From assembly GCA_934463115.1 (NCBI GenBank), contig CAKSIN010000006.1:35212-99211 (forward strand): a stretch of DNA of 64,000 nucleotides, in the 5' to 3' direction. Source of the stretch: an uncultured Clostridia bacterium. Lineage in GTDB: Bacteria > Bacillota > Clostridia > UMGS1810. This document shows, in pieces, positions 1 through 9,776 of this stretch (positions are counted from its first letter, which is position 1; every line of letters begins with the position of its first letter). The position numbers and the translations under genes were made by a program. The notes under the pieces are model-generated. The model made no database searches. It had not been told where the DNA came from and worked only from the letters and a program-made list of their open reading frames with translations.

Positions 1-349
1 TAACCTCGGTTATCTCCTCCAGTGTTCCCGTTCCGCCGGGGAATGCAATAAACGCATCGCCAAGCTCTATCATTTTTGCCTTTCTCTCCGACATGTCTTT
101 TGTTACGATAAGCTCGGTTATTTCGTCAAGCTGGTACTCCGCGTCAACGAAGAACTGAGGTTCAACACCCGTCACCTTTCCGCCGGCTTCCAGCACACTC
201 ATGGCTATTTCACCCATAAGCCCGGTTTTCGAACCGCCGTATACCAGCGAATTTCCACTCTTTCCAATCCACTCGCCAAGCTCTTTGACAGCCTTTTCAA
301 GGGTTTCGTCATTCCCCGTAAGCGCTCCCAGATATACCGTTATATTCAT
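1..349 (-). CDS. LOG family protein (TIGR00730, Rossmann fold), 3' part outside window
   Basis: This gene starts at 349 and runs off the left edge, so only about 116 N-terminal residues are visible. The visible part carries the two family signatures: YGGSKTGLMG near residue 40 and PGGTGTLEE near residue 105. Proteins of this family are cytosolic and many act as nucleoside 5'-monophosphate phosphoribohydrolases (the plant LOG activity); the substrate in Clostridia is not settled. The start is supported by a GAGAGG ribosome site about 9 bases upstream. The family assignment is firm from the glycine-rich motifs, the enzymatic activity is inferred. Confidence 0.85.
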   Translation of the reverse strand, partial: MNITVYLGALTGNDETLEKAVKELGEWIGKSGNSLVYGGSKTGLMGEIAMSVLEAGGKVTGVEPQFFVDAEYQLDEITELIVTKDMSERKAKMIELGDAFIAFPGGTGTLEEITEV

Positions 350-767
350 ATGAATCATTCCTCTCAAATGGATTTTTATAACATAGATTGTAGCACAAAG
401 CTAAAGAAAAAGCAACATTCTTTTTTGGTATTTGTTTTCGAAGTTGAAATTTATGATGTCTGTTCCTATGAATGACATTGCGGTCAAGCGGAACGACACA
501 TTGGTCGTTCCCTATGGTTTTGCCGCAGAAAATTCTATTTCCGACGAGCGGCGTTGAGGTTGCGCGGATGACATATCCGATGAGAAAAAATGAATATAAC
601 TCAAAAACGGCACTGCTTGTAATCATTTATCCTATTGCAGTGCCGTTTTTAGCCGAATTGCGGCGCGATAATTTCGCGCCATTTCGGCGGAGCTAAATAT
701 TCATTTTTTTGAATAGTGATGCGTCCTGCACGTTCTCACAATCATGAGCGAAACGAAAATTTGAAAC
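350..767. other. Intergenic region with a degenerate repeat, no gene seen
   Basis: I see no credible coding frame here. The stretch holds a short inverted repeat around 500-520 (a GGAACGACACAT unit, echoed near 1119-1137) and the palindromic dispersed element at 603-717 described separately. Short frames in this stretch lack family resemblance. Confidence 0.5.
603..717 (+). repeat. Dispersed palindromic repeat, copy 1
   Basis: A 14-bp perfect inverted repeat (AAAAACGGCACTGC at 603-616, its complement at 637-650) is followed by a conserved flank of about 65 bases rich in GCGGCGCG and TTCGGC and ending in a TATTCATTTTTTT tract. The same arms and the same flank, in inverted orientation, occur at 30438-30544 behind groL. 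A shorter, diverged copy of the flank lies at 1374-1495. The palindrome followed by T residues could act as an intrinsic terminator. The size and structure resemble a miniature repeat element; no coding sequence is inside. Confidence 0.75.
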
Positions 768-944
768 TTAATTAAATTTAATACTTGTTTTTAGTTTGCT
801 CTTTGTATCTTTCGAAATGTCTCCTGTTTTTGTAAAGTTGACATCCTTGAGCGAACCGCCCGAAACGTCTTCCAACTCTTCAAGATCCAATTCCTTTTCT
901 TTTAAATCCTCTTCATTTGATACAATATTCTTTTTTTCTGACAT
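768..944 (-). CDS. Double-glycine leader peptide, candidate substrate of the C39 exporter
   Basis: This 58-residue frame has a perfect ribosome site (TAAGGAGG, 8 bases before ATG). Residues 18-30 read LDLEELEDVSGG, which matches the class of leader cut by C39 peptidases: leucine at -12 and -7, glutamate at -8, valine at -4, glycines at -2 and -1. The predicted released peptide is 28 residues, very hydrophilic (many Lys, Asp, Thr, Ser), without cysteine, so it does not look like a classic pore-forming bacteriocin or lanthipeptide. It lies downstream of the giant SLH gene on the same strand as two NHLM-type ABC proteins, one with a C39 domain. A copy of a dispersed repeat sits just upstream of it. 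Coding is well supported; the function (signal, bacteriocin or secreted effector) is inference. Confidence 0.75.
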   Translation of the reverse strand: MSEKKNIVSNEEDLKEKELDLEELEDVSGGSLKDVNFTKTGDISKDTKSKLKTSIKFN

Positions 945-984
945 TTGATTTTCCTCCTTAAAATTTTTTATTGTAATGTTATTA

Positions 985-1032
985 CTCCCTCAGTCTGCTT
1001 CGCAGCCGGCTCCCTCATGGAGGGAGCCAAGT
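985..1032. repeat. CTCCCTCAGTC-type palindromic repeat, copy 1
   Basis: The stretch begins CTCCCTCAGTCTGCTTCGCA and ends GGAGGGAGCC. The same unit, reverse-complemented, occurs at 30910-31013. Such CTCCCTC...GGGAGCC elements are recurrent intergenic repeats in gut Firmicutes. Here it sits immediately upstream of the leader-peptide gene at 944, so it may contribute to that promoter. Confidence 0.65.
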
Positions 1033-1373
1033 GTGGGTGTCACCTATCACAGCCAGGTCTCATCTTTGATTTGGTCGACGTGGAAGCCAAATAGTGCGCC
1101 TTGCCGAACAATAGCGGTTACAGCGGCGGAACGACACATAGGTCGTTTCGTCAGAATACACTACGCTAATTCCGATTTTCCTGTAAAGGAAAATTCAAGA
1201 ATTATACGGTCGTATATTTGCAGAATTTTCTGCGGTATTATGCGAAATTTCCATTTTTAAACCACATCGGGTTCGAGTCCTGTATGCCTCAGGTCACGTT
1301 CGCCTCGGTCTATGAGCTTGCAAGCGCGCTCATATATCCTCGTTGCTCACTACCAATCTTCCGCGAGTTGCGC

Positions 1374-1495
1374 CTGCGGCGCAATAATCAAAACCAAGAT
1401 AATTTCGCGCCCTTTCGGCGGCACGCAATAATTATTTTTTGAGTCGCGATATGTCCCACATGTTCTCACCGTCAGTAGACGGAATGAAAATTTGT
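1374..1495 (+). repeat. Diverged partial copy of the 603-717 repeat flank
   Basis: The segment shares GATAATTTCGCGCC, TTTCGGCGG and the following ATTATTTTTTGA with 668-717, and then CATGTTCTCAC and GAATGAAAATTTG with 728-763. It lacks the 14-bp palindrome. This suggests an old tandem duplication of about 700 bases at this end of the window, now heavily diverged. Confidence 0.5.
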
Positions 1496-1510
1496 CATGT
1501 ACAAAAATTC

Positions 1511-4500
1511 CTATTCAAAAAATCTCTGCGCAATAGCCGCCGTTTCCGCTCTTGTAGCATTATTCTTCGGGTTAAACGCATTGTTGTCGTCACCGAGCAT
1601 AATGCCCCTTAATTTGCAGAACATAACGGCCTCAACCGCCCAATCGGAAATATCGCTAACATCGCTGTAATCAAGCAATATAGCCCACGCGCCCTCCGGA
1701 GCATCGCCTTTAAATTTCGAGTATCTGAACATAATTGCCGCAATCTGCTCACGCGTGATGTTATCGTTCGGAGCAAATTCGGTATCGCTGATACCCTCAA
1801 CTATTTTCTCGCTTGCTGCCCAGCGCAAAGCCTCTGTATAGTAGCCGTTTGAGTCGATATCTTCAAAGGGTATTGCATAATTGGTTTGCGGCATACCCTC
1901 AGCTCTCCAGAGAACGGTTACCAGCATAGCCCTTGTTAAATCACTGTACGGAGCAAATGTATCATCCGATACACCGGAGAACAATTTGTTTTCGTACACA
2001 TATTTCACAGCGTCGGCAAACCAGTCATTTTTGCTTACATCCTTAAACGGAATTTCGTTTTTGCCCGAATCATCCGCAGAGGTATCTTCTGTCCATTTTG
2101 CGTAGAGCGTAAGGTCAGATGTCACTTTTGTTTCGGGTGTAAACGGAATGGTCAGCGCCTCGTCGGTGTACCAGCCTTCAAATTTATATCCCTCTTTAAC
2201 CGGTGTGGGAAGATTTGAAACAGTTCCGTCTTTGTCTGCCTTGATTGTCTCGGTCTCGCTTCCGTTTCCGGCGTCAATTGTCACGGTGTACTGATTTTTT
2301 GATGAATTGCCGCCGTTGTTTCCGCTGCTGCCGCTGTGTCCGCCGCCCGATCTCAAAACATTTACAGTTGCCCTAACCGTTATAAGCTTGTCGGACGGGA
2401 TAAGGTTTCTCCAATCGGTCTTTTGTGCCGAACCGGTGGTAAAGTCTATCTTTTCCTCGGCAGGAACAACTATACCGGTTATCTCGGCTGTGCCGACACT
2501 TCCGGCTGCAACCAGGTTGTCATAATTAATATAGGCAACATCACTGTCGGAGCTTTCGAGCCACATAACCATAAGCGCGTTTTCATCGTCACCCTCAATT
2601 GTCGGCTGAATATCCTGCTTTTCGGTCACCTTCATTGAATAGCTGCCGTCGTTTGCAAATGTAACTCCTGTAACCTTTGCAAGCGCGTCTATAGCTTCTG
2701 CACTGAACGTTTTCCGAACAGTTCCGCTGTAGCTTGCCACGGTCTCGCCGTTTGCTGAAACATCAATGCTTATATCCGCACTGCCCACACCGTCACTGCC
2801 AATCACATAAACGCTGTCGGGAACATTCAGTTCAATTTCAATATCCTGCAATTCGTTTGCAGCGAGCAGGGAAACATCGGCTCTTCCCACCTCAGTATCA
2901 CCTGCGGCCGCCTTGAATGTAAGTCCGGAAGCATCGGCATTACCGTCATTTCTCAAAACTGCGCTGTATACAACCTTTTCGCTGCTGTAACCGTCGGATA
3001 ATGTTCTTTCAATTCTGTTGTCGGTGAGTTTTACATCGCTCTGCTGTGTGAGTTTTGCCGTCACCTTGTCATCGGCATTTGTAAATGCCGCAAACTCTAT
3101 GTCCGAAATATCTTCGGGAAGTGTTACATTGCATTCAACATACGCTGTTGAGCCGCCCGGTATCGGTTTTGTGATTTTTGCCGTAACCGCATTATCTCCG
3201 TTTACGGTAAATGTTACCGTTATCGGTTCGTCTTTCGACGCGTCCGCCTTGAGCAATCCCTCGTTCTTCACAGCAGCGCGGAGCGTTACTGTTGAGAGCG
3301 GCATGGGCATTTCATCCAAAAGTTCAACCGATTCGGCTTTAACCTTTGCAAACGGCGTATGTACACCACTGACAAAATCAATCTTTGCTTTGTCGGAATA
3401 GTTGCCCTTGGCACTCAGCGTAACAATGTTGCCGTCTGAAATTGCTGCGCCGATTCCGGAGTAGTACATACCCTTTTCGGCACTCGTGAGCTGAATTGGT
3501 TCGCTCCAGTATTTGTCGGTCAAATCAGCCCCCGAAATATTTTCGCCCGTTGATTCATCGTCGTCATCTTCGTCGGAACCGTTATACATAGCTGTCATAA
3601 TTTGTCTCGCACCGTCTGTTGCGTCTGTCCAGAACAGATACATCTGTCCGTCATCCGCAACCTTGACATCATACTCCATGGGGTTGTCGCACTCTGCGGC
3701 AACACTCGGCTCGGCAATAACCGTTTCGGTTTCTATTTTCTCTGCCGGCGTTACTGCATCTTTGTCGCTGCTTTCGTCAAACACATACGAGTCACGGTTG
3801 TATTGGAAAATATAATACTCATTAGTACCGTCGGTAATCTTTGTGAACTTGTCGTTTGCAATAAGATCGCCCACGTTGAGATACTTAACCGCACCGTGCT
3901 CGGCAAGTTCCGTTTCCGTTCCGCTGCCGTCCGCCATTCCTGTTTCGCCAAAGAACAGATATGTCGCATTGTTCGAACGCGCGAATTTCGGTGTCGTGTA
4001 TGCGGCACTCTTCGGTGTTACACGGATGATATGTGTAAAGCTGTTTTCGCTGAAGTTGTATATCTGCATAAACACATCGCGGTCATCCATGGTATTTAAG
4101 TCACTGTCCCAGTCAACAGTCCACGCATAGAGCGCAAGACCGTTAAAGCTTATCGATGTGGTGTCTGAAACTTTCGGAGCCTTATTGGCATTTTTGTTTG
4201 TTCTCACATCAATGAAACGCTGACCGTACCAGTTTTCTTTGTACTTTTCCTTGTCTGCCTGACCTTCAAGTTCTTCTTCCGTATAATCGTCGGCATTGCT
4301 CCATCTTCCGTTTTCGTAGAACATATATGCATTTGCGGAAAATGCCTTATCCTCCGATGTTAAATCGCTGACATTTGCCATATCCAAATTATCGTATTGC
4401 GTTTTGGTGTAATACAGAATAAGTCTGTCGGTAGCTGCGTCATATGCGGCGCTTGCCATTGTGTCGGCGCAGTAATCCCCCTCGGTCGTCTTGGTAACCT

Positions 4501-7500
4501 GCATTACCTCGCCGTCGAATTGTGCGGTTTTCTTGTCGAAGAAACGCGCCTTTATATTCATTGATTTGGCAGCGTCCTCAAACGTTGTACCTTCATCCAG
4601 AACTCTGTCTGCCGACGACCAGGTAACAAGGATTCTGCCGTCACCTAAATCCGAGATATTGGGATAGTCGTCAAGCGTTCCGTCATCATCAACCAAATTC
4701 GGCACCGACCAGCTATTGCCGTTTCCTATCGTGTAGTAGAGCGTGCGTTTGTTTGCAGTGTTTCTGCCGCGGTCGTCATCAATAAACAGTGCAAGGATTT
4801 TGCCGTCTTCAAGCTCCGCCATTTTTATCTGCGGATTATCAAGAATTCCTTCTATCAGTGTTATTTCCTTTGTTCCCTCGGACGCGTCAGATGCCATAAG
4901 CGAAATACCGCCGTCCTCGCCCATCCATTCGCTTCTGTTCTCAAAATCCGCTCTCGGAACAGGTCTGTCAAGGACAAGCTTTTCATCGTCATCTGCCGCA
5001 AAGAAGTCGGCAATCGACATAAGCGACATTGAATCTGTGCCGCCGTAGTCAAAGTCGATATGACCGTCTGTACCGTCGGTGTTGAACAGCTTAAATGTAT
5101 CGCCATAGAGCGACTTCTTATAAACCTCAAAGTTAAACAGCTGAATACCCCAGCCGAGGTCAATCGTAATATCTCCGTAGGCATTTGTGCCTATTTCCGT
5201 AAACTGGAAGTCCATGTCAAAATCAAACGACGCGTTTCCTGTTACAAATACAACTCCGTAGCCGACGCCGAGTGCAACCGCCACTTTCGGGTTGAGGAAA
5301 ATATATCCCTCGCGGCGCACCGAATTGTTGAATTTCTTAAATATGCCGAAATCCTCCGAAGTATACGGAACAGCGTCCGAAGTCTCATAGCTGTCCTGAT
5401 AGTCGACATACATGTGGTATATTCCGGCAACATCGCCGTCAAGACTGCCCTTTACCAATATGCTTATGCCTATCGGGAGCTGTATCTGCTGGCTTGCGCT
5501 GACCTCAAAGTCAACCTTTGCATAGAATACAAGGTCTTCGAAATATGTGTTTCCGTCACGCCGCGACGAAAGAGTGAGGTTGAACCCAACGCTCGGGGTT
5601 ACAGACCACTTAAAGCGGCTCTTTGTCGCGTATTTGCTCGGAGACGGAGGCGGAGCACCCTTGCTCTTGCCGTCGTAAATCTTTTTCAGATAATCCTTGA
5701 GCTTTGCGTCATCTTTTTCGGCGCTTGTCGTCTTTTTCCTCTGATAGAACGTGTTTGACCAGCCGAAGCTGTAATCGGTTTTCTGCCAGGTGTACGCCTG
5801 CGTGTCATTTTTGTTTATACCCGACGGCGTGTACGTGTAGCTGTTTTCTTCAAAACCGCTGATTTTGCCGAAGTCCATATTGCCGAGCGGATCTCCCATA
5901 ATGTCCGTTACAAATCCGCTTGTCATCACATCTTCAAGAGACGAACTTCCGATAAGCGGGAATATGAACTCTTTAAGATTGAGTTTTGACGAGAAGTAGT
6001 AGCCGAGGTCGATTAAATTGCTCCAATCGCCGTTCCGGTCGGCAAACTGCACATAAATCTTATATCCGCGCTGCATATCTCTGCTCGGGTTGAATCTGAG
6101 AGATGCCGTCAGCTCATTGCCGTTTGTTTCATAGCTTGTAGTGTACCCTTCTCTGCCGCTGAGCGCGAATTTTTCGGCTCCGTCACTGTCGTAAATGAAA
6201 AATCTTGCCTCTGTCGGAACAATTGCGCTGTCGCTTGTAACGCTTGTTTTTATCGTCAGCATGTCATCATTTACAGTGATAAAGTCATCTGCAACCGCAC
6301 CGTTTACACTGTCATAGTATGTGTCGATACCCGTAGCCCTGAATTTTGAAAGTGCGTCAAGACGTATGTAGGTATCTCTTTGCAGCTTGGATACCGTGTT
6401 ATATGAATATCCGTCCGCCGTAACGGTAGTGCTTACATTTCCTGCCGACGGCAAATCGTTGCAATCTATTGAATATCTGCCGTTTCCGTCGGTCTGCCCG
6501 ATAAATCCGCCGACATCCACATATGCGCCGGCAATCGGAATATCGCTGCTGTTTGATTTGATATTTTTTGCAAGCTGATAGAAGTTCTCCGGTGCGCGGA
6601 CAACCCTACCGGTCTTTTTGCCGTTTCCTGCCGAGGTTTTCGGGAGAAAATAGTAGTTTAATATAAAGTTATCCTGATCCAGTTTGCCGGAGAGTTTGTT
6701 ACCGTATACTTCTTCGGGCATGCTGCTCTTGTTTCTGATATTGGCAGCTTCGTCCGCCGTAATGTAACCGTCGCCGTTCACATCGCCCGTCATGTTTACC
6801 CACTGTGTGTAGTAACCCTGCGGTGCAAGCGCCGTAAACGACCAGTCCATACCGATGTACGGGCTGTCATATACATAGCGTCCGCTTTTGTCCGTTCCGT
6901 TTGCCGCAGTTCCGGAGGTAATTGCATCCGATGGAACAACGGCATTTGTAAGTCCGTTTTCACCCTTGTATTCATCGGGGATACTGCCCTTTTCCGTCGG
7001 GAAATATCCGACTTCAAATGTCTGTTTGCCCGTTGCGGGTTTTATGCATGTTCCCTCTTTAACGATAATATCGGCTTTTGTGTAGTCGGTAGACTCCAGC
7101 GTTTCGCCAGCAGGATTGATTCCGCTTGCGATAACATCGCCGGCTTTGTGATACGTAATACCGCTTCTCTTGCCGTCAAAACTCCACCAGAGTACACCGT
7201 TTGCCGTCCTTGTGGATATCGGCTGAGTCTGCACTCTTATTACCGAGTTTTTCGGAACTGTCATGTAATAGTAATCGAGCCAGTTTGCATAAAAGCCTTT
7301 TTTAACTGTACCCGCACTGCATGCCTCCAGTACATTCACAATGTATGAGGCTTTGTTGTTTTTGTCAAACTTACCTTTTGTTGCAAATTTGCTGTCGTCT
7401 CTGTCGGAGTTTTCAAAGTTAACATTCACCGTTTCATATGCGTAAACAGGAAATACCTTGAACGTTTTGTTGCTGTGAACACTGTCTATAACTCCCTTGT

Positions 7501-9649
7501 CACGCAGAGTTTTAATAAAACCGCTGTTCGGTGTAAAAGTTACCTTGCCGTCTTTTGCAGCGAGGTAGTACACATTTTTGGTGGTGTATTTTCCGTTTAA
7601 GCAAAGTGAATGACTCGTCATGTCGTCTTTGGCAAAGTACACACCCTTTAAGTATATGCCTCTCGCCTTGTTTTTTGACTCATTTGCATCGGTTATTGTA
7701 ACCGATTTATCATTGTTTCCGTAAAAGCCGGAGACGACGCTGTTTCCGCTTTTTATCACAACGCTTCCCGGATTGTACACTCTGTCTGTTTCGCCGTCAT
7801 AGAATGTATTGTAAATATTCGGAGTGCCCTGTGTAAAGTCGTATACCCAGCGGTTAAAATTCTCCGCGGAATTCTGAGGACTGAATGTATACTCTGCGTA
7901 GTTGAATCTTATCCAGTCGATAATCGCTTCCGGATTGTCATATCCGCCGGAGGTCGGTCTTGTGGAAAATTTAAGGTATGCGGAATCACCGCTGCTTCCG
8001 AGACCGAGGGTTCTCTCCGTCCAGTTGCTGTTTCCTCTGATATGTATGCTGTCCAGACTGCCGGAAAATGTCTTGTCGCTGTCGGTTTCAAAATACGTAT
8101 CGTATGATTTGTATTTTGAATTAAAACCGCGGCTCGTGTTTGTAACATACGAGCTGAATGTGATATCTTTCGTGCCGATGAGATTGAGCTTGTTTTTGCT
8201 CACATACATGGTGTGGTCGTTCTTGTCATACTGCTTTATGTGCAGATAGCCGCCGCTTTCCCATGCTTTTCCCTCACCGGTAATATCGGTATCCCAGCCG
8301 CCGGGTATCGAGACATCATAATTTTTCGAACTGCTGCCGAGCTTAACACCCGAAGCCATAAGCGATATGCTGTCCTCTGCCGGAACGCCCGAAGCGGAAA
8401 TATTAACGGTTGTGTAATAACTTCCCACATCGGCTGTTGACTCTGCCTCAAGACGAATACCGAATTTGCCGTCTTTGCCGAAGTCATTTGCCTTAATCTC
8501 AACTTTTTTCTCTGTTTCGCCGGGAACAAAAGCCACCGGTCTGTATTCAAAGTTTTCGTAGGACTCGGAATCAGCCGTGTCTTTTACCGTCGAAACATAT
8601 GCCGTGCCGAAATACTGCGTTCCGCTGCTTCTCGTTACCGTTACATAGCCTGTCGGAGCGTCTTTGGTGAGTGTAATCTCATCTTCCAGCAAATCATACT
8701 GTGCGGTTTCGGCTTTTTCGTCGTCAATGATTGTAACATACGTTGTGGCATTTGCCGCCGTCATTGTTTCATCGCTGTCCGTTCCCATAAGGGCAATCAT
8801 AAAGATTTTGTTCTGCTCTGCTGCGTCATTGTCGAAAACTCTCACGATGATTGTTTTTTCTTTTTCGCCGCAGGCAAAGTGAATTGTACCGGAGGCACCC
8901 TCTGCCGCAAGAAAATAGTTATACATATCATCGAGCGTTTCTTTTACCGCCGATTCGGTTTCCTCATCCTCACCGTTATCCGTGAATTTCAGATATGCAG
9001 CCTGAGCGTCACGCAATGGCGAGCCGGTGCTTTTTATCTTTTTAACGGTGTTTTCGGGGAGCTGTGTTTCGCTTTCGGACTCTGCCGAAAATTCGGATAC
9101 GCCGCTTGGCTGTTCGGCATCTGCATTTTCCGAATCCGTACTGACGTCGGATTCCTCCGACGCGCCGGTGTCTGCCGCCGATTCTTCAATGCTGCCGTCG
9201 GTTACTTCGCCGTCTGCGACATCTTCTTCGGATACGTTTTCATCGCTTTTTTCTGCGATTTGTCCGTTTTCGGAAGAAGTGTTTCCGATTGCAGCGGTTT
9301 CATCCGCGTCACCCTCGTATTCGAAATCCGAGACAGACGGTTTCTCTCCGTAAACTTTCGGAAGCGAATTGCCGTCCTCATCAAGAATTTCATAGTCCTC
9401 GCCGTAGGTCGATAGGAAATCGGCTGCCTTAAATGCAACATCGGCTTCCGCATTTCCGTCACCGTGCCGTACAACCTTGACTTTGAGTTCGCCGCTGTTT
9501 TCGTCGACTTCGTATTCGGTGGATTCAAAATCAAAGTATGAGCGTTCACCGTTGTCAACCGCATTTGCCGCCAAAGAGACAGGTGCAAGTGACAGCAGTA
9601 TGCTTACGCAAAGAAGAACGCTGACGATTTTTTTTGCATGTTTTACCAT
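1511..9649 (-). CDS. Giant SLH-anchored surface protein (2712 residues)
   Basis: A signal peptide (residues 1-28, ending near SLAANA) is followed by a Calx-beta-like domain (about 33-100), an acidic low-complexity linker (about 105-200), a second Calx-beta-like domain (about 310-400), a GDVNGDGYITADEA calcium-binding loop of dockerin type near residue 970, a carboxypeptidase-regulatory-like fold (about 1040-1100), a large beta-rich middle, propeller-like repeats, CARDB-like modules, a glycine/serine linker, an InlB B-type repeat ending LTLYAKW, and three SLH domains in the last 190 residues. It is therefore secreted by Sec and held on the wall polymer. The start at 9649 has GGAGGG 8 bases upstream; an in-frame extension to 9883 would overlap the ABC gene and lacks a signal peptide at its start. 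It follows the exporter genes by 127 bases on the same strand. Ligand unknown. Confidence 0.9.
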   Translation of the reverse strand: MVKHAKKIVSVLLCVSILLSLAPVSLAANAVDNGERSYFDFESTEYEVDENSGELKVKVVRHGDGNAEADVAFKAADFLSTYGEDYEILDEDGNSLPKVYGEKPSVSDFEYEGDADETAAIGNTSSENGQIAEKSDENVSEEDVADGEVTDGSIEESAADTGASEESDVSTDSENADAEQPSGVSEFSAESESETQLPENTVKKIKSTGSPLRDAQAAYLKFTDNGEDEETESAVKETLDDMYNYFLAAEGASGTIHFACGEKEKTIIVRVFDNDAAEQNKIFMIALMGTDSDETMTAANATTYVTIIDDEKAETAQYDLLEDEITLTKDAPTGYVTVTRSSGTQYFGTAYVSTVKDTADSESYENFEYRPVAFVPGETEKKVEIKANDFGKDGKFGIRLEAESTADVGSYYTTVNISASGVPAEDSISLMASGVKLGSSSKNYDVSIPGGWDTDITGEGKAWESGGYLHIKQYDKNDHTMYVSKNKLNLIGTKDITFSSYVTNTSRGFNSKYKSYDTYFETDSDKTFSGSLDSIHIRGNSNWTERTLGLGSSGDSAYLKFSTRPTSGGYDNPEAIIDWIRFNYAEYTFSPQNSAENFNRWVYDFTQGTPNIYNTFYDGETDRVYNPGSVVIKSGNSVVSGFYGNNDKSVTITDANESKNKARGIYLKGVYFAKDDMTSHSLCLNGKYTTKNVYYLAAKDGKVTFTPNSGFIKTLRDKGVIDSVHSNKTFKVFPVYAYETVNVNFENSDRDDSKFATKGKFDKNNKASYIVNVLEACSAGTVKKGFYANWLDYYYMTVPKNSVIRVQTQPISTRTANGVLWWSFDGKRSGITYHKAGDVIASGINPAGETLESTDYTKADIIVKEGTCIKPATGKQTFEVGYFPTEKGSIPDEYKGENGLTNAVVPSDAITSGTAANGTDKSGRYVYDSPYIGMDWSFTALAPQGYYTQWVNMTGDVNGDGYITADEAANIRNKSSMPEEVYGNKLSGKLDQDNFILNYYFLPKTSAGNGKKTGRVVRAPENFYQLAKNIKSNSSDIPIAGAYVDVGGFIGQTDGNGRYSIDCNDLPSAGNVSTTVTADGYSYNTVSKLQRDTYIRLDALSKFRATGIDTYYDSVNGAVADDFITVNDDMLTIKTSVTSDSAIVPTEARFFIYDSDGAEKFALSGREGYTTSYETNGNELTASLRFNPSRDMQRGYKIYVQFADRNGDWSNLIDLGYYFSSKLNLKEFIFPLIGSSSLEDVMTSGFVTDIMGDPLGNMDFGKISGFEENSYTYTPSGINKNDTQAYTWQKTDYSFGWSNTFYQRKKTTSAEKDDAKLKDYLKKIYDGKSKGAPPPSPSKYATKSRFKWSVTPSVGFNLTLSSRRDGNTYFEDLVFYAKVDFEVSASQQIQLPIGISILVKGSLDGDVAGIYHMYVDYQDSYETSDAVPYTSEDFGIFKKFNNSVRREGYIFLNPKVAVALGVGYGVVFVTGNASFDFDMDFQFTEIGTNAYGDITIDLGWGIQLFNFEVYKKSLYGDTFKLFNTDGTDGHIDFDYGGTDSMSLMSIADFFAADDDEKLVLDRPVPRADFENRSEWMGEDGGISLMASDASEGTKEITLIEGILDNPQIKMAELEDGKILALFIDDDRGRNTANKRTLYYTIGNGNSWSVPNLVDDDGTLDDYPNISDLGDGRILVTWSSADRVLDEGTTFEDAAKSMNIKARFFDKKTAQFDGEVMQVTKTTEGDYCADTMASAAYDAATDRLILYYTKTQYDNLDMANVSDLTSEDKAFSANAYMFYENGRWSNADDYTEEELEGQADKEKYKENWYGQRFIDVRTNKNANKAPKVSDTTSISFNGLALYAWTVDWDSDLNTMDDRDVFMQIYNFSENSFTHIIRVTPKSAAYTTPKFARSNNATYLFFGETGMADGSGTETELAEHGAVKYLNVGDLIANDKFTKITDGTNEYYIFQYNRDSYVFDESSDKDAVTPAEKIETETVIAEPSVAAECDNPMEYDVKVADDGQMYLFWTDATDGARQIMTAMYNGSDEDDDDESTGENISGADLTDKYWSEPIQLTSAEKGMYYSGIGAAISDGNIVTLSAKGNYSDKAKIDFVSGVHTPFAKVKAESVELLDEMPMPLSTVTLRAAVKNEGLLKADASKDEPITVTFTVNGDNAVTAKITKPIPGGSTAYVECNVTLPEDISDIEFAAFTNADDKVTAKLTQQSDVKLTDNRIERTLSDGYSSEKVVYSAVLRNDGNADASGLTFKAAAGDTEVGRADVSLLAANELQDIEIELNVPDSVYVIGSDGVGSADISIDVSANGETVASYSGTVRKTFSAEAIDALAKVTGVTFANDGSYSMKVTEKQDIQPTIEGDDENALMVMWLESSDSDVAYINYDNLVAAGSVGTAEITGIVVPAEEKIDFTTGSAQKTDWRNLIPSDKLITVRATVNVLRSGGGHSGSSGNNGGNSSKNQYTVTIDAGNGSETETIKADKDGTVSNLPTPVKEGYKFEGWYTDEALTIPFTPETKVTSDLTLYAKWTEDTSADDSGKNEIPFKDVSKNDWFADAVKYVYENKLFSGVSDDTFAPYSDLTRAMLVTVLWRAEGMPQTNYAIPFEDIDSNGYYTEALRWAASEKIVEGISDTEFAPNDNITREQIAAIMFRYSKFKGDAPEGAWAILLDYSDVSDISDWAVEAVMFCKLRGIMLGDDNNAFNPKNNATRAETAAIAQRFFE

Positions 9650-9776
9650 GTACTTACCCTCCATTTTAATATTTGACAGTGTACGTTCAAAGGCAAAAAC
9701 CACTGCCGAATCTTTGCAATGCTTCCGTTTTGTCAGCATCAACCCCTTTAAGTTCAATTTGATGTTACCGTATATA

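Larger units (their letters stand above)
945..1510. other. Intergenic region with repeat copies, no gene seen
   Basis: Between the leader peptide and the stop of the giant surface protein I see only repeat-derived sequence: a CTCCCTCAGTC-type repeat at 985-1032 and a diverged copy of the 603-717 flank at 1374-1495. The short frames are not supported by ribosome sites or family similarity. Confidence 0.5.

Noticed and set aside
5060..5758. 232-codon frame antisense to the giant SLH gene
   Set aside because: It is a reverse-strand shadow of a real coding sequence, with no ribosome site or domain.
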